From Clostridia bacterium (GTDB lineage: Bacteria > Bacillota > Clostridia > Christensenellales > CAG-917): a stretch of DNA of 64,000 nucleotides. Under the pieces are notes generated by a model. That model was not told where the DNA came from, did no database searches, and saw only the letters and a program-made list of their open reading frames with translations. Below are positions 16,969-24,574 of this stretch, piece after piece. Made by a program: the position numbers and the translations under genes. Numbering within the stretch: the first letter of the stretch is position 1; each line of letters begins with the position of its first letter. The stretch covers positions 28,169-92,168 of the forward strand of contig CAAFLX010000038.1 of assembly GCA_900763875.1 (NCBI GenBank), given 5' to 3'.

Positions 16969-17667
16969 TTATTGCTCCTTTTCGACAACGCCGTCTTTCA
17001 AAAGATAGATTTCGTCGCAAAAATCTTTGACCGTTTCAAGATCGTGAGAGATGAACAGCACGGATATGCCCAACGTAGCCACAAGTTTGTCGTACAGGTC
17101 GAGTATGCTTTTGGTGGTGGCGGGGTCGAGCATTGACGTTGATTCGTCACTTATGAGCAAAGTCGGCTGAATGGCAAGCGCACGTGCTATCACAAGCCTT
17201 TGCACTTGTCCGCCGCTCAAATGCAGCGGAAGCCTGTTCCAAAGCGTGCGCTCAAGCCCCACCGTATCAAACAGTTGCAACGCCTTCTCTTTTGCATCCT
17301 TGCCGAGTTTTGCGTGCTTGGTTGCAACAAGTGCCTCTTTCACCGTATCCCCCGCGCGCTGCATAGGATCGAGCGCAAGCAATGGCTGTTGCGGCACAAT
17401 CTGAATCTCTTTTCCGAGCAACTTGTCATACTTGCCTTTGTCGCTCCAAAGCGATTTGCCGTCTTTGAGCGCAACTCCGCAATCGGGAGCAACCGCTCCG
17501 CAAAGCACGTTGGCTATTGTTGACTTGCCCTCGCCGCTCTTGCCGATAAGCCCGACTTTTTTGCCGTCGCCTATCTCAAACGACACGTCCGTGAGGGCAA
17601 CCGTGGCCGTTGCGCTTTTGCCTTTGCCGACGGAGAAAGTCTTGGATATGTTTTGCAATTCTATCAT
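16969..17667 (-). CDS. ABC importer ATPase, NikE/OppF type
   Basis: 232 residues from the ATG at 17667, which overlaps the stop of the preceding ATPase gene by ATGA. Walker A GKSGEGKST, signature LSGGQVQR, Walker B LLISDESTSMLD, switch His in ISHDLETV. It lacks the roughly 80-residue C-terminal oligopeptide domain of OppF/DppF, and its short length resembles NikE-type proteins. The subunit energises the importer at the inner face of the membrane. Confidence 0.9.
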   Translation of the reverse strand: MIELQNISKTFSVGKGKSATATVALTDVSFEIGDGKKVGLIGKSGEGKSTIANVLCGAVAPDCGVALKDGKSLWSDKGKYDKLLGKEIQIVPQQPLLALDPMQRAGDTVKEALVATKHAKLGKDAKEKALQLFDTVGLERTLWNRLPLHLSGGQVQRLVIARALAIQPTLLISDESTSMLDPATTKSILDLYDKLVATLGISVLFISHDLETVKDFCDEIYLLKDGVVEKEQ

Positions 17668-18437
17668 TGTTTCGCCGTCCTTTGCAAAAGCGATTTGGTG
17701 TAGTCGTGCTTTGGCGAGGCGACAATGTCTTTTGACAAACCGTACTCCACTTGCTCGCCGCCTTTTAGCACAAGCATTTTGTCGCAAGTGGTTGCAAGGC
17801 TCATATCGTGCGTGACAAAAATCTTGGCACTGTCTTGAAACTCTTGGTTGACGCATTGCAAAAATACGTCCGCCGTTTCGGCGTCTATGCCGCGCGTCGC
17901 CTCGTCGGCAACGATAAGTTTGGGTTGCGAGCAAAGCGCGATTGCAAGCACAACCCTTTGCGCCTGTCCGCCGCTTATCTCGAAAGAATATTTTTCAAGT
18001 ACCCTTTCGTCCTCAAGCCCCACTTTTGCCAAATTGAAAAGCGCGTGCTCTTTTTTTTGCGCCCTGTTGAGTTTCAAACCGCTGCGAGCAAAAGCCTCGT
18101 AAATCTGCGTCTTGATTTTCAAAGACGGGTTCAACGATTCGCTTGCGCCCTGCGGAATGAAAGCTATGCTCTTGCCCAAATTCCGTTTGAGCGCGCGCGA
18201 GTTTTTAAGCACGTTTTCGCCGTCGAAAACAACCGCTCCCGTTGCAAAACAGTTGTCGGCAAGCGCGCCTATGAGTGCGTCAACAATCATAGACTTGCCC
18301 GAGCCGGACTCTCCAACGATAGCCAACCGCTGTCCGTCTTCAAGGCTGAAAGATACGCCCCCGACTATCTTTTCGGTCGAGCGCAAAAACTCTGCGTATA
18401 CGCAAAGATTCTCAACTTGAAGCACGATTTCACTCAT
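17664..18437 (-). CDS. ABC importer ATPase, NikD/OppD type
   Basis: 257 residues. Walker A GESGSGKS, the Q-loop FIPQGASESLNP, signature ISGGQAQRV, Walker B LIVADEATRGID and the switch VTHDMS are all present. It is about the size of NikD (254) and lacks the extra C-terminal domain of OppD/DppD (about 330), one argument for nickel. It is the first gene of the five-gene importer plus TPR operon. The start at 18437 sits 6 nt from a consensus -10, so the transcript is probably leaderless; the next upstream in-frame ATG overlaps the promoter. Confidence 0.9.
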   Translation of the reverse strand: MSEIVLQVENLCVYAEFLRSTEKIVGGVSFSLEDGQRLAIVGESGSGKSMIVDALIGALADNCFATGAVVFDGENVLKNSRALKRNLGKSIAFIPQGASESLNPSLKIKTQIYEAFARSGLKLNRAQKKEHALFNLAKVGLEDERVLEKYSFEISGGQAQRVVLAIALCSQPKLIVADEATRGIDAETADVFLQCVNQEFQDSAKIFVTHDMSLATTCDKMLVLKGGEQVEYGLSKDIVASPKHDYTKSLLQRTAKQ

Positions 18438-18443
18438 ACCTAA

Positions 18444-18472
18444 ATTATAACAGTTCAAAACAGTTGAATCAA
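18444..18472 (-). promoter_or_regulatory. Leaderless-type promoter of the importer operon
   Basis: On the minus strand TTGATT (18472-18467), 17 bp, TATAAT (18449-18444), then TTAGGT and the ATG. The spacer carries a direct repeat AACAGTT-CAAA-ACAGTT that could be an operator. Confidence 0.7.
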
Positions 18473-18504
18473 GCTAAATCGCACACTATTGTACGGCAAA
18501 TTGT

Positions 18505-18596
18505 CACAAAACAAAACAAATCGAAACAGTTTGTTTTGTTTTTTTAATAAAATCGTACTGTATGTCTTGACGAGCGTACATCGTGTTTGATATAAT
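18505..18596 (+). promoter_or_regulatory. TetR gene promoter and inverted repeat
   Basis: TTGACG (18567-18572), 18 bp, TATAAT (18591-18596). Upstream, ACAAAACAAA and TTTGTTTTGT form an inverted repeat between about 18517 and 18542, and CGTAC/GTACG motifs flank it. The region lies between divergent genes and is a candidate TetR binding site. Confidence 0.5.
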
Positions 18597-18626
18597 TCAA
18601 TCAGCAAAAAAAATGGAGCGGATATT

Positions 18627-19181
18627 ATGAACAAGAAAATCAGCGCAACAACCGAGAAGATTTACAACGCTTTTGCAGAGGTCTTGCTTGAAAAAGAGTA
18701 CTCCGACGTGCGCATACAGGACGTGTTGGACAAGAGCGGCGTGGCGCGCAGCACTTTCTATGCCCACTACAAAACCAAAGAGGATTTGCTCAAATCCATT
18801 TGCACCACCATTTTCGGGCACGTCTTCTCCCACTCCCTCGAAGAGGAGCAAAGCCACGACTTCTCAAAATCGTCAATCTTTGACTACAAGCACTTCATCA
18901 CGCACATCTTTTACCACCTGCACGACGAAAAAACCCTCGTCCACGCAATTCTGCTCTCGCAAAGCAAGGATACGTTTCTCAACTACCTACGCGGCGAATT
19001 GAGAGAATTTGCAACCGCTTGCGTGGAAAACAACTTTGTCACGGGCAAAGATCTTCCCAAACCGCTGAAAATCAATTCGGTCATCGAAAACTTTGTGCTC
19101 CTCGTCGAATATTGGGACTCCACCGCCTTCACCGACACCCCCGAACGCCTGACCGAATACTTTTTGATCATGAACGAATAA
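18627..19181 (+). CDS. TetR/AcrR-family regulator next to the importer
   Basis: 184 residues. The N-terminal TetR HTH is clear: TTEKIYNAFAEVLLEKEYSDVRIQDVLDKSGVARSTFYAHYKTKEDLL. The C-terminal ligand-binding domain is helical and unassigned. It is divergent from the importer operon with an inverted repeat between them, so it probably controls it. SD TGGAGCGG precedes the ATG. Whether the effector is nickel or a peptide is unknown; TetR-type nickel sensors are unusual, NikR being the usual one. Confidence 0.88.
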   Translation: MNKKISATTEKIYNAFAEVLLEKEYSDVRIQDVLDKSGVARSTFYAHYKTKEDLLKSICTTIFGHVFSHSLEEEQSHDFSKSSIFDYKHFITHIFYHLHDEKTLVHAILLSQSKDTFLNYLRGELREFATACVENNFVTGKDLPKPLKINSVIENFVLLVEYWDSTAFTDTPERLTEYFLIMNE

Positions 19182-19227
19182 CCGAAAAACCGCATAAAAC
19201 ATGCAAACGGAGTGACACGGGAAAAAT

Positions 19228-19306
19228 GATATCACTTTGTGATGATATCGTGCATTGCACGATGATATCGCACTTGGTGCGATGATATCCAACCGATGTT
19301 TGGATT
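19228..19306 (+). repeat. GATATC-linked hairpin chain, copy 1
   Basis: A series of small palindromes separated by the constant linker GATGATATC: ATCAC/GTGAT, CGTGC/GCACG, CGCAC/GTGCG and CCAA/TTGG. The linker is conserved, each stem differs. An inverted chain with other stems is at 29991-30070. Confidence 0.8.
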
Positions 19307-19334
19307 GTGGAATATTCCACTTGCGCCAAAGGCG

Positions 19335-19422
19335 CACACACCAAGCAGAAAATCTTGCGAAATTGTGGCTGGAGTTTTTGCCCCTGCTCAAAACTGATAG
19401 CAAAGATTGTCTGCGCGGTAGA
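19335..19422 (-). repeat. Dispersed repeat family E, copy 2
   Basis: Contains CAAGCAGAAAATCTTGCG at the left and CAAAGATTGTCTGCGCGG at the right, the family's inverted ends with one mismatch. Matches 2320-2397 in the opposite orientation. Confidence 0.75.
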
Positions 19423-19430
19423 AATTGTGA

Positions 19431-19550
19431 GAACAAGTGCGGTCGGTGGCAACCGCCACTGCGTTTTCGTTTCTATTTGGGGGATTCCCACGTCGCTTTG
19501 CTCCTCTGAATGACAATCTGGGCGGTTGCCATAACCGCAACGCCGTTTGA
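19431..19550 (-). repeat. Nested hairpin repeat family F, copy 1
   Basis: Outer pair TGCGGT (19438) / ACCGCA (19534) and inner 10-bp pair GGCAACCGCC (19448-19457) / GGCGGTTGCC (19521-19530) enclose the constant loop GATTCCCACGTCGCTTTGCT. The copy at 56046-56149 has GGCAATCGCC / GGCGATTGCC instead: a compensated base-pair change. Confidence 0.8.
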
Positions 19551-19554
19551 GCAA

Positions 19555-19656
19555 GTGAGATGAAGAACAAGAAAGAGCCTGCCAACATAGACAGGAGCGT
19601 ACTCTGTGTACGTGACTGTTTATGGGGCAGACTCTGACACAGTTATTCGCTCAATA
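19555..19656 (-). repeat. NHE nested hairpin element, copy 1 (degenerate outer stem)
   Basis: Carries the constant linkers GATGAAGAACAAG and GACACAGTTATTCG and the GTAC-centred apical stem. P2 is GAGCCTGCC / GGCAGACTC with one mismatch; the outer stem is reduced to a few pairs. Confidence 0.75.
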
Positions 19657-19675
19657 TTTTATAGAATAGTGTGCC

Positions 19676-19775
19676 AAATCGATAAAGAGCGAGGAAAAAC
19701 CCCTTGCGCGGCAACCCTAATGTACATAAGGTACATGAGTTGACGAGCAAAGGGCTTTAACAATGCTATTTGCAG
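19676..19775 (-). repeat. NHE nested hairpin element, copy 2 (diverged)
   Basis: A weaker relative: GAGCGAGGAA linker, P2 CCCCTTGC / GCAAAGGG with a mismatch, apical GTAC-ATAAG-GTAC, and AACAATGCTATTTGC in place of the right-hand linker. Closest to the copy at 56651. Confidence 0.6.
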
Positions 19776-19791
19776 AGATATTGTTTGTTGT

Positions 19792-19917
19792 AATAAAGCC
19801 GCTATTGAGATGAAGAACAAGGAAGAGCCTGCCAACATAGACAGGAGCGTACTTGGTGTACGTGACTGTTTATGGGGCAGGCTCTGACACAGTTATTCGC
19901 TCAATAGCGGCTTTATT
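19792..19917 (-). repeat. NHE nested hairpin element, copy 3, at the hypA stop codon
   Basis: P1 is 18 bp and perfect: AATAAAGCCGCTATTGAG (19792-19809) with CTCAATAGCGGCTTTATT (19900-19917). P2 AGAGCCTGCC / GGCAGGCTCT. The apical stem is CGTAC / GTACG. The TAA stop of hypA (19913-19915) is inside P1, so the element forms the 3' end of the hyp mRNA. It is probably the operon terminator. Confidence 0.85.
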
Positions 19918-20257
19918 CTACGGCGATTTCTTTGATAAGCATCTCGTTTCCACGCACCAAATACGTCTTTTCACTGCCGCAATGGGGGCAGATTTTGCCG
20001 TATTGGACGGTGGGATATTCTTGCTTGCAAGACTCGCAGTAGGTGACGGCATTGATCGGTTCGATTTCAAGAATGCAACCGCGCAGAAGGTCGGTGCGGT
20101 TGGCATTCCAATTCCAACAATCTATAAGTTGCTCGTTCACAACGGTGGACACTTCGCCGATTTGCAAGACAACTTTTTTGATTTTGGTCGCTTTGTTTTC
20201 GACGGCGACGTCGCGCACGATGTCCGCGATGTGAAAAACTACGCCCAATTCGTGCAT
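19913..20257 (-). CDS. hypA: Hydrogenase/urease nickel metallochaperone HypA
   Basis: 114 residues, normal length. The N-terminal MHE, whose His binds nickel in HypA, is intact. The zinc site is C-x2-C (CESC) and C-x2-C (CPHC). HypA passes nickel with HypB to the [NiFe] hydrogenase large-subunit precursor or, in some species, urease. It is the last gene of a four-gene operon after hypB-hypB-oxidoreductase, 9 bp from the preceding stop with SD AAGAGG. Its stop codon is built into a nested hairpin element. No hydrogenase gene is in the window. Confidence 0.92.
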   Translation of the reverse strand: MHELGVVFHIADIVRDVAVENKATKIKKVVLQIGEVSTVVNEQLIDCWNWNANRTDLLRGCILEIEPINAVTYCESCKQEYPTVQYGKICPHCGSEKTYLVRGNEMLIKEIAVE

Positions 20258-20266
20258 TTCAACCTC

Positions 20267-23128
20267 TTATTTGTTGGCTTTCTTTGCCGCTTTTGCCGCT
20301 TTGACCGCCTCTTTATGTTTCTTTTGAGAGGCCTTTTCCTCGGCGGTTTTTTTGCCGAACAAGATTCTCATGCCACGCTTGAATGCGTAAGGAAGAATGA
20401 CTTTGAACTTGTCTTCACTGCGCACCATAGTGGAGCATTCGGGGTGTTCTCTGTGGAGCTTGATTGCGTCAAACTCGCACTTGGTGGTGCAGACACCGCA
20501 ACCGATACACTTGTTTTCGTCCACGACGCTTGCGCCGCAACCGAGGCAACGTCCTGCCTCAATCTTGACTTGCTCGGCGGTGAGAGTGCCGTGCAAATCT
20601 CTGAAGGAGTGCTTGTCGCCATCAAGCTCTTTTGCCTCTTGTCTGCCTGCGGTGTCATAACTGTCGATGACAAGGTTGTTTTTGTCAAGCTCGACAAATT
20701 GTCTGCGATTGCGACCGATTGTCATGCTTGTGCCCGGTTGCACGAAACGATGCAAAGATACCGCCGCCATCTTGCCTGCCTCGATTGCGTCGATTGCAAA
20801 TTTCGGGCCGCTGTACACGTCGCCGCCGACAAAGATGTCAGGTTCTGCGGTTTGATAGGTGAGTGAATCCGCAACGGGATAATTGCCGTGATGGAATTCA
20901 ACCTTTGTGCCTTTGAGCAAGTCACCCCACACGATGGATTGTCCGATTGCAAAGATGACGTGGCTTGCCTCGACGGTGAGGGTTTCGTTTTCGTCATAAA
21001 CGGGGCTGAACTTGTTGGTGGCGGGGTCAACAACACGCAAGCACTTCTTGAACACGACTGCCTTGACCGTGCCGTCGTCGTTTTTGAGGATTTCTTTGGG
21101 GCCCCAACCGTTGTTGATTGAGATTCCGTCTTCAAGTGTTTCCTCGATTTCGTTTTTGCTTGCAGGCATGGTATCTCTCGATTCGAGGCAATACATACCG
21201 ACCTCTTCACTGCCGAAACGAACGGCGGTGCGAGCGCAGTCCACGGCAACGTTTCCGCCGCCGATGACAACGGTTTTGCCATCGAGTTTTCTGTCGTGAT
21301 TCTCGGTTGCATCGTGCAAGAACGAAACAGCCATATCCGTGCCGATTGCGTCCTCGCCGGGGACTCCGGGGAGCCTGCCGCCTTGGCAGCCGATTGCAAT
21401 GTAGAATGCTTGATAGCCTTGCTTTCTGAGGTCTGCAATGGTGACATCCTTGCCCACATCTACACCCGTCTTAAACTCAACGCCAAGCTCGCGCAAAACG
21501 TCGATTTCCGCATCGATAACGTCTTTTTCGAGCTTGTAGGACGGAATGCCGTAAGTGAGCATACCACCGAGTTTCTCGTTCTTTTCAAACACGGTGGGAA
21601 GATAGCCCTTGGTTGCAAGATAGTAGGCGCAAGAAAGACCTGCAGGGCCTGCGCCGATGATTGCAATCTTTTGTCCCCAATGCTTTTCGACGTTGGACGG
21701 AATGACCACTTCGGGAACGTATCTTGTTTCGGCGTGCAAATCTTGCTCTGCGATGAACTTCTTGATGTCGTCGATTGCAACCGCCTCGTCAATCGTGCCT
21801 CTGGTGCAAGCCGCCTCGCAACGCTTGTTGCAAACGCGACCGCAGATTGCAGGGAACGGATTGTCCTTTTTGATGAGCGCAAGAGCCTCTCTGTATTTGC
21901 CCTCTTTTGCCTTGCGAATGTAGCCTTGGACGGCGATGTGCGCAGGGCATGCCGCCTTGCACGGGGACGTGCCCGTTTCATAGCAGTTGATGCGGTTGTT
22001 GTCCCTGTAATCTTCGTCCCACTTGTCAGGGCCCCAAGAGAGATTGTCGGGAAGTTCGTGTTTCGGATATTTGATTTCGCCTTGCTTTGTGCAAAGTTTT
22101 TGTCCGAGCTTGACCGCGCCTGCAGGGCAGAATTCCACGCACTTGCCGCAAGCGACGCACTTGTCTTTTTCAACGCGCGCGACGTATGCGCTTCTCGACA
22201 TGTTGGGCGTGTTGAAAAGTTGCGACGTGCGAAGCGCGTTGCAGACGTTGAGGTTGCAGTTGCAGATTGCAAAAATCTTGTTTTCGCCGTCGATGTTGGT
22301 GATTTGGTGAACGAAACCGTTCTTTTCGGCGCGTTGGAGAATCTCCATTGCCTCTTCATAAGTGACGTCGCGACCCTTGCCCGTTTCGCGGCAGAAGTCC
22401 GCCATATCGCCGATGCCGATGCACCACTCTTCACAGCTGTCGCCGCAGCCCTCGCCGAGCTTCGATCTGCCGTAACGGCAAGAGCAAATGCCAACGCCGA
22501 GGTGTCCCTCGTATTTTTTGAGCCAGTAGGAAATATGCTCGATGTCCATCGTGCCGTTTTCCATCTCGATGGCTTTTTCAACGGGAATGACGTGCATACC
22601 GATGCCTGCGCCTCCCGGAGGAACCATGGGCGTGACCATTGTCAAAGGAAGATACGTCATACGCTCGAAGAACATCGCAAGTTCGGGGTGTTCGTCAAGC
22701 TGCTTTTTGATCATATTGGTGAACTCGGCAGAGCCGGGCACGAACATCGGCAAAACGTAGCGACGCTCTTTCTTTGCGCCGGGGATAGGCCCGTCATGAT
22801 CGTAGTTGTTGCCGTAGTCGTACTCGATTACACCGACATAGCTCATCTTGTCGAGAAGTTCTTGCAACTTTTCGGCACTCAATTCGGGGTTCATCTTTTT
22901 GAGATCCTCGAACGTGTAGTGTTTGCGCACCTTCATTTTGAGAGCAACGTCCGCCATCTCGTCGGTGACAACGCAACGAAGCCCCCAGTACTCGGGGTCG
23001 TCTGCCGTCACACCTTTAATCTTGTGGTCGACGCAGTCCGTGATTTTTCTTGCTAATTTGAGGATTTTTTCACTCGGATTCTTCTCGCCCATATACTTGG
23101 GTTTGAACGCCTTGCTCATCTCAGCCAT
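20267..23128 (-). CDS. Large Fe-S/FAD pyridine-nucleotide oxidoreductase of the hyp operon
   Basis: 953 residues from the ATG at 23128 (SD AAAGGAG), overlapping the hypB stop by 8 bp. Order: an N-terminal winged-helix-like part (about 25-105); a Cys-rich domain (CSCRYG at 215, further Cys to 246, then CNCNLNVC at 289); a ferredoxin motif CVACGKCVEFCP (324-335); a GltD-type Fe-S domain (390-441); FAD binding GAGPAGLSC (492-500); NAD(P) binding GGGNVAVDCA; and a C-terminal CIGCGVCTTKC cluster. It resembles NfnB/GltD-like flavoenzymes fused to ferredoxins, suited to electron transfer between NAD(P)H and ferredoxin. The true partner is unknown. A Lys/Ala-rich tail ends it. Confidence 0.85.
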   Translation of the reverse strand: MAEMSKAFKPKYMGEKNPSEKILKLARKITDCVDHKIKGVTADDPEYWGLRCVVTDEMADVALKMKVRKHYTFEDLKKMNPELSAEKLQELLDKMSYVGVIEYDYGNNYDHDGPIPGAKKERRYVLPMFVPGSAEFTNMIKKQLDEHPELAMFFERMTYLPLTMVTPMVPPGGAGIGMHVIPVEKAIEMENGTMDIEHISYWLKKYEGHLGVGICSCRYGRSKLGEGCGDSCEEWCIGIGDMADFCRETGKGRDVTYEEAMEILQRAEKNGFVHQITNIDGENKIFAICNCNLNVCNALRTSQLFNTPNMSRSAYVARVEKDKCVACGKCVEFCPAGAVKLGQKLCTKQGEIKYPKHELPDNLSWGPDKWDEDYRDNNRINCYETGTSPCKAACPAHIAVQGYIRKAKEGKYREALALIKKDNPFPAICGRVCNKRCEAACTRGTIDEAVAIDDIKKFIAEQDLHAETRYVPEVVIPSNVEKHWGQKIAIIGAGPAGLSCAYYLATKGYLPTVFEKNEKLGGMLTYGIPSYKLEKDVIDAEIDVLRELGVEFKTGVDVGKDVTIADLRKQGYQAFYIAIGCQGGRLPGVPGEDAIGTDMAVSFLHDATENHDRKLDGKTVVIGGGNVAVDCARTAVRFGSEEVGMYCLESRDTMPASKNEIEETLEDGISINNGWGPKEILKNDDGTVKAVVFKKCLRVVDPATNKFSPVYDENETLTVEASHVIFAIGQSIVWGDLLKGTKVEFHHGNYPVADSLTYQTAEPDIFVGGDVYSGPKFAIDAIEAGKMAAVSLHRFVQPGTSMTIGRNRRQFVELDKNNLVIDSYDTAGRQEAKELDGDKHSFRDLHGTLTAEQVKIEAGRCLGCGASVVDENKCIGCGVCTTKCEFDAIKLHREHPECSTMVRSEDKFKVILPYAFKRGMRILFGKKTAEEKASQKKHKEAVKAAKAAKKANK

Positions 23129-23798
23129 TGTCGTTTTCTCCTTTGAAAATTTGTATTGTTTTGTATATTCTATCTTCAAGCACGTCAAGCCCCTCCCCCG
23201 TCTTTGCGCTCACGTAGAAGATTTGCGCGTCGGGATTGAGCCTTGAAATATGCTCTTCAAATCTTGATTTGTCAAAGTCGAACGCTTCGAGCGTGTCTAT
23301 CTTTGTGACGACGATAAGGTCGCACTTTTCAAACATCAAAGGATATTTGAGAGGCTTGTCGTCCCCCTCGGGTACGGACAAAAGCATCATATTGAGGTGC
23401 GCGCCCGTGTCGAACTCGGCAGGACATACAAGGTTGCCTATGTTTTCAAGCACGATGAGGTCGCAATCGTCAAACGCCGCTTGGTTGAGTGCCTCGCTCA
23501 CCATATCCGCGTCGATATGGCAAAGTCCGCCGTTGTGAATTTGCACGCTCTCTATGCCTGCGCCCTCCGCTATGCGGCGCGCGTCAACGTCAGTTTCGAT
23601 GTCAACGTCCATCGCAACCACTTTGAGCTTGGTTTTGACGCTCTTCAAAAGCGCGCTCAAAAGCGTGGTCTTGCCGCTGCCCGGCGAGGACATCACGTTG
23701 AGAAGGAACGTGCCTTTGCTTTTCAAAGTCGCTCTCAATGCGTCCGCTGTCTTTTCGTTGTTTGAAAATATACTCTCTTTGACGGAAATAACTCTCAT
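23121..23798 (-). CDS. hypB: HypB-type nickel GTPase, second copy
   Basis: 225 residues from the ATG at 23798, overlapping the first hypB stop by ATGA. P-loop SPGSGKTT (38-45), the metal-site CH in GGLCHIDADM (C93, H94), GNLVCPAEFD (C125) and TKID are present, so both GTPase and G-domain nickel ligands are kept. The N-terminal high-affinity CxxCGC site of E. coli HypB and any His tract are absent. It inserts nickel with HypA. The protein is clearly diverged from the upstream paralogue, so this is not a recent duplication. Confidence 0.88.
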   Translation of the reverse strand: MRVISVKESIFSNNEKTADALRATLKSKGTFLLNVMSSPGSGKTTLLSALLKSVKTKLKVVAMDVDIETDVDARRIAEGAGIESVQIHNGGLCHIDADMVSEALNQAAFDDCDLIVLENIGNLVCPAEFDTGAHLNMMLLSVPEGDDKPLKYPLMFEKCDLIVVTKIDTLEAFDFDKSRFEEHISRLNPDAQIFYVSAKTGEGLDVLEDRIYKTIQIFKGENDNG

Positions 23799-24469
23799 TT
23801 CAAGCCCCCTCTCCACTCGTTGTAATTGTCCAGCAGATAGTCCGAAAGCGCGCCTATACCCTCGCCCGTGCGCGCAGATACCTCAAATACCTTTGCGCTC
23901 GGATTGACTCTTGCGATATATTCCTTGCATCTGTCAACGTCAAAATCAAAATACTTTGCCGTGTCGCACTTTGTGAGCACCACCAAGTCCGCAACAGAAA
24001 ACATAAGCGAATATTTGAGCGGTTTGTCGTCACCCTCCGGAAGTGCCAACAACACCATTTTCAAGTGCGCACCCGTGTCGAACTCGGCAGGACAAACGAG
24101 GTTGCCGATGTTTTCCAAAAATACCAGCTCCGCACCCGTTGCAAACTCCTTGAAACCTTGCCTCGACATATCCGCGTCCAAATGGCACATACCGCCCGTG
24201 TGAAGTTGGATTGCCTCCGCACCGGCCTCACGCACCGTGTATGCGTCCACGTCGCCGTCGATATCCGCCTCCATAACGCCAACCTTGACCTTGTCTTTCA
24301 AAGTCTTGGTGAGCGCGCATAGCAGCGTCGTCTTGCCGCTGCCCGGCGCAGACATCACGTTGACGTAGTAAACCCCTGCCTCGTCAAGCTCGGCACGGAG
24401 TTTGTTTGCATCGGCATCATTGTTTTGAATGATGCTCTCTTTCAGTTCAATTGTTCTAATAGAATCCAT
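23795..24469 (-). CDS. hypB: HypB-type nickel GTPase, first copy
   Basis: 224 residues. P-loop APGSGKTT (41-48), metal site GGMCHLDADM (C95, H96), IGNLVCPAEFD (C126), TKCD as the guanine-specificity motif. It lacks the N-terminal Cys or His-rich nickel site, a job the polyhistidine TPR protein upstream could fill (inference). It is the first gene of the hypB-hypB-oxidoreductase-hypA operon, with SD AGAGAGG and a good promoter 25 bp upstream. Confidence 0.88.
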   Translation of the reverse strand: MDSIRTIELKESIIQNNDADANKLRAELDEAGVYYVNVMSAPGSGKTTLLCALTKTLKDKVKVGVMEADIDGDVDAYTVREAGAEAIQLHTGGMCHLDADMSRQGFKEFATGAELVFLENIGNLVCPAEFDTGAHLKMVLLALPEGDDKPLKYSLMFSVADLVVLTKCDTAKYFDFDVDRCKEYIARVNPSAKVFEVSARTGEGIGALSDYLLDNYNEWRGGLK

Positions 24470-24490
24470 ACTAGCCTCTCTTTGGCTTTT

Positions 24491-24519
24491 ATTGTAACAC
24501 TTGTAAAATATATTTTCAA
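24491..24519 (-). promoter_or_regulatory. Promoter of the hyp operon
   Basis: On the minus strand TTGAAA (24519-24514), 17 bp, TACAAT (24496-24491), 22 bp before the first hypB start. Confidence 0.7.
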
Positions 24520-24574
24520 TATATTTGAAAAATTTAAGTTTTGAAGTTGCACATACCGTGCATAATCACGCTAC

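Noticed and set aside
16969..17934. Longer 321-residue form of the second ATPase
   Set aside because: The extra 89 residues are a basic, low-quality extension antisense-like in composition and overlap the preceding gene; the ATGA-coupled start at 17667 begins the ABC domain correctly.
19853..20866. Plus-strand frame starting VYVTVYGAG, and its look-alike at 25192-25461
   Set aside because: The shared N-terminal residues come from the NHE repeat, not from a protein family; the rest is antisense to hypA and the oxidoreductase or to repeats.
21296..23056. 586-residue open frame on the plus strand
   Set aside because: Antisense to the oxidoreductase gene in a GC-skewed codon register; no SD, no recognisable domain, composition is that of a shadow frame.
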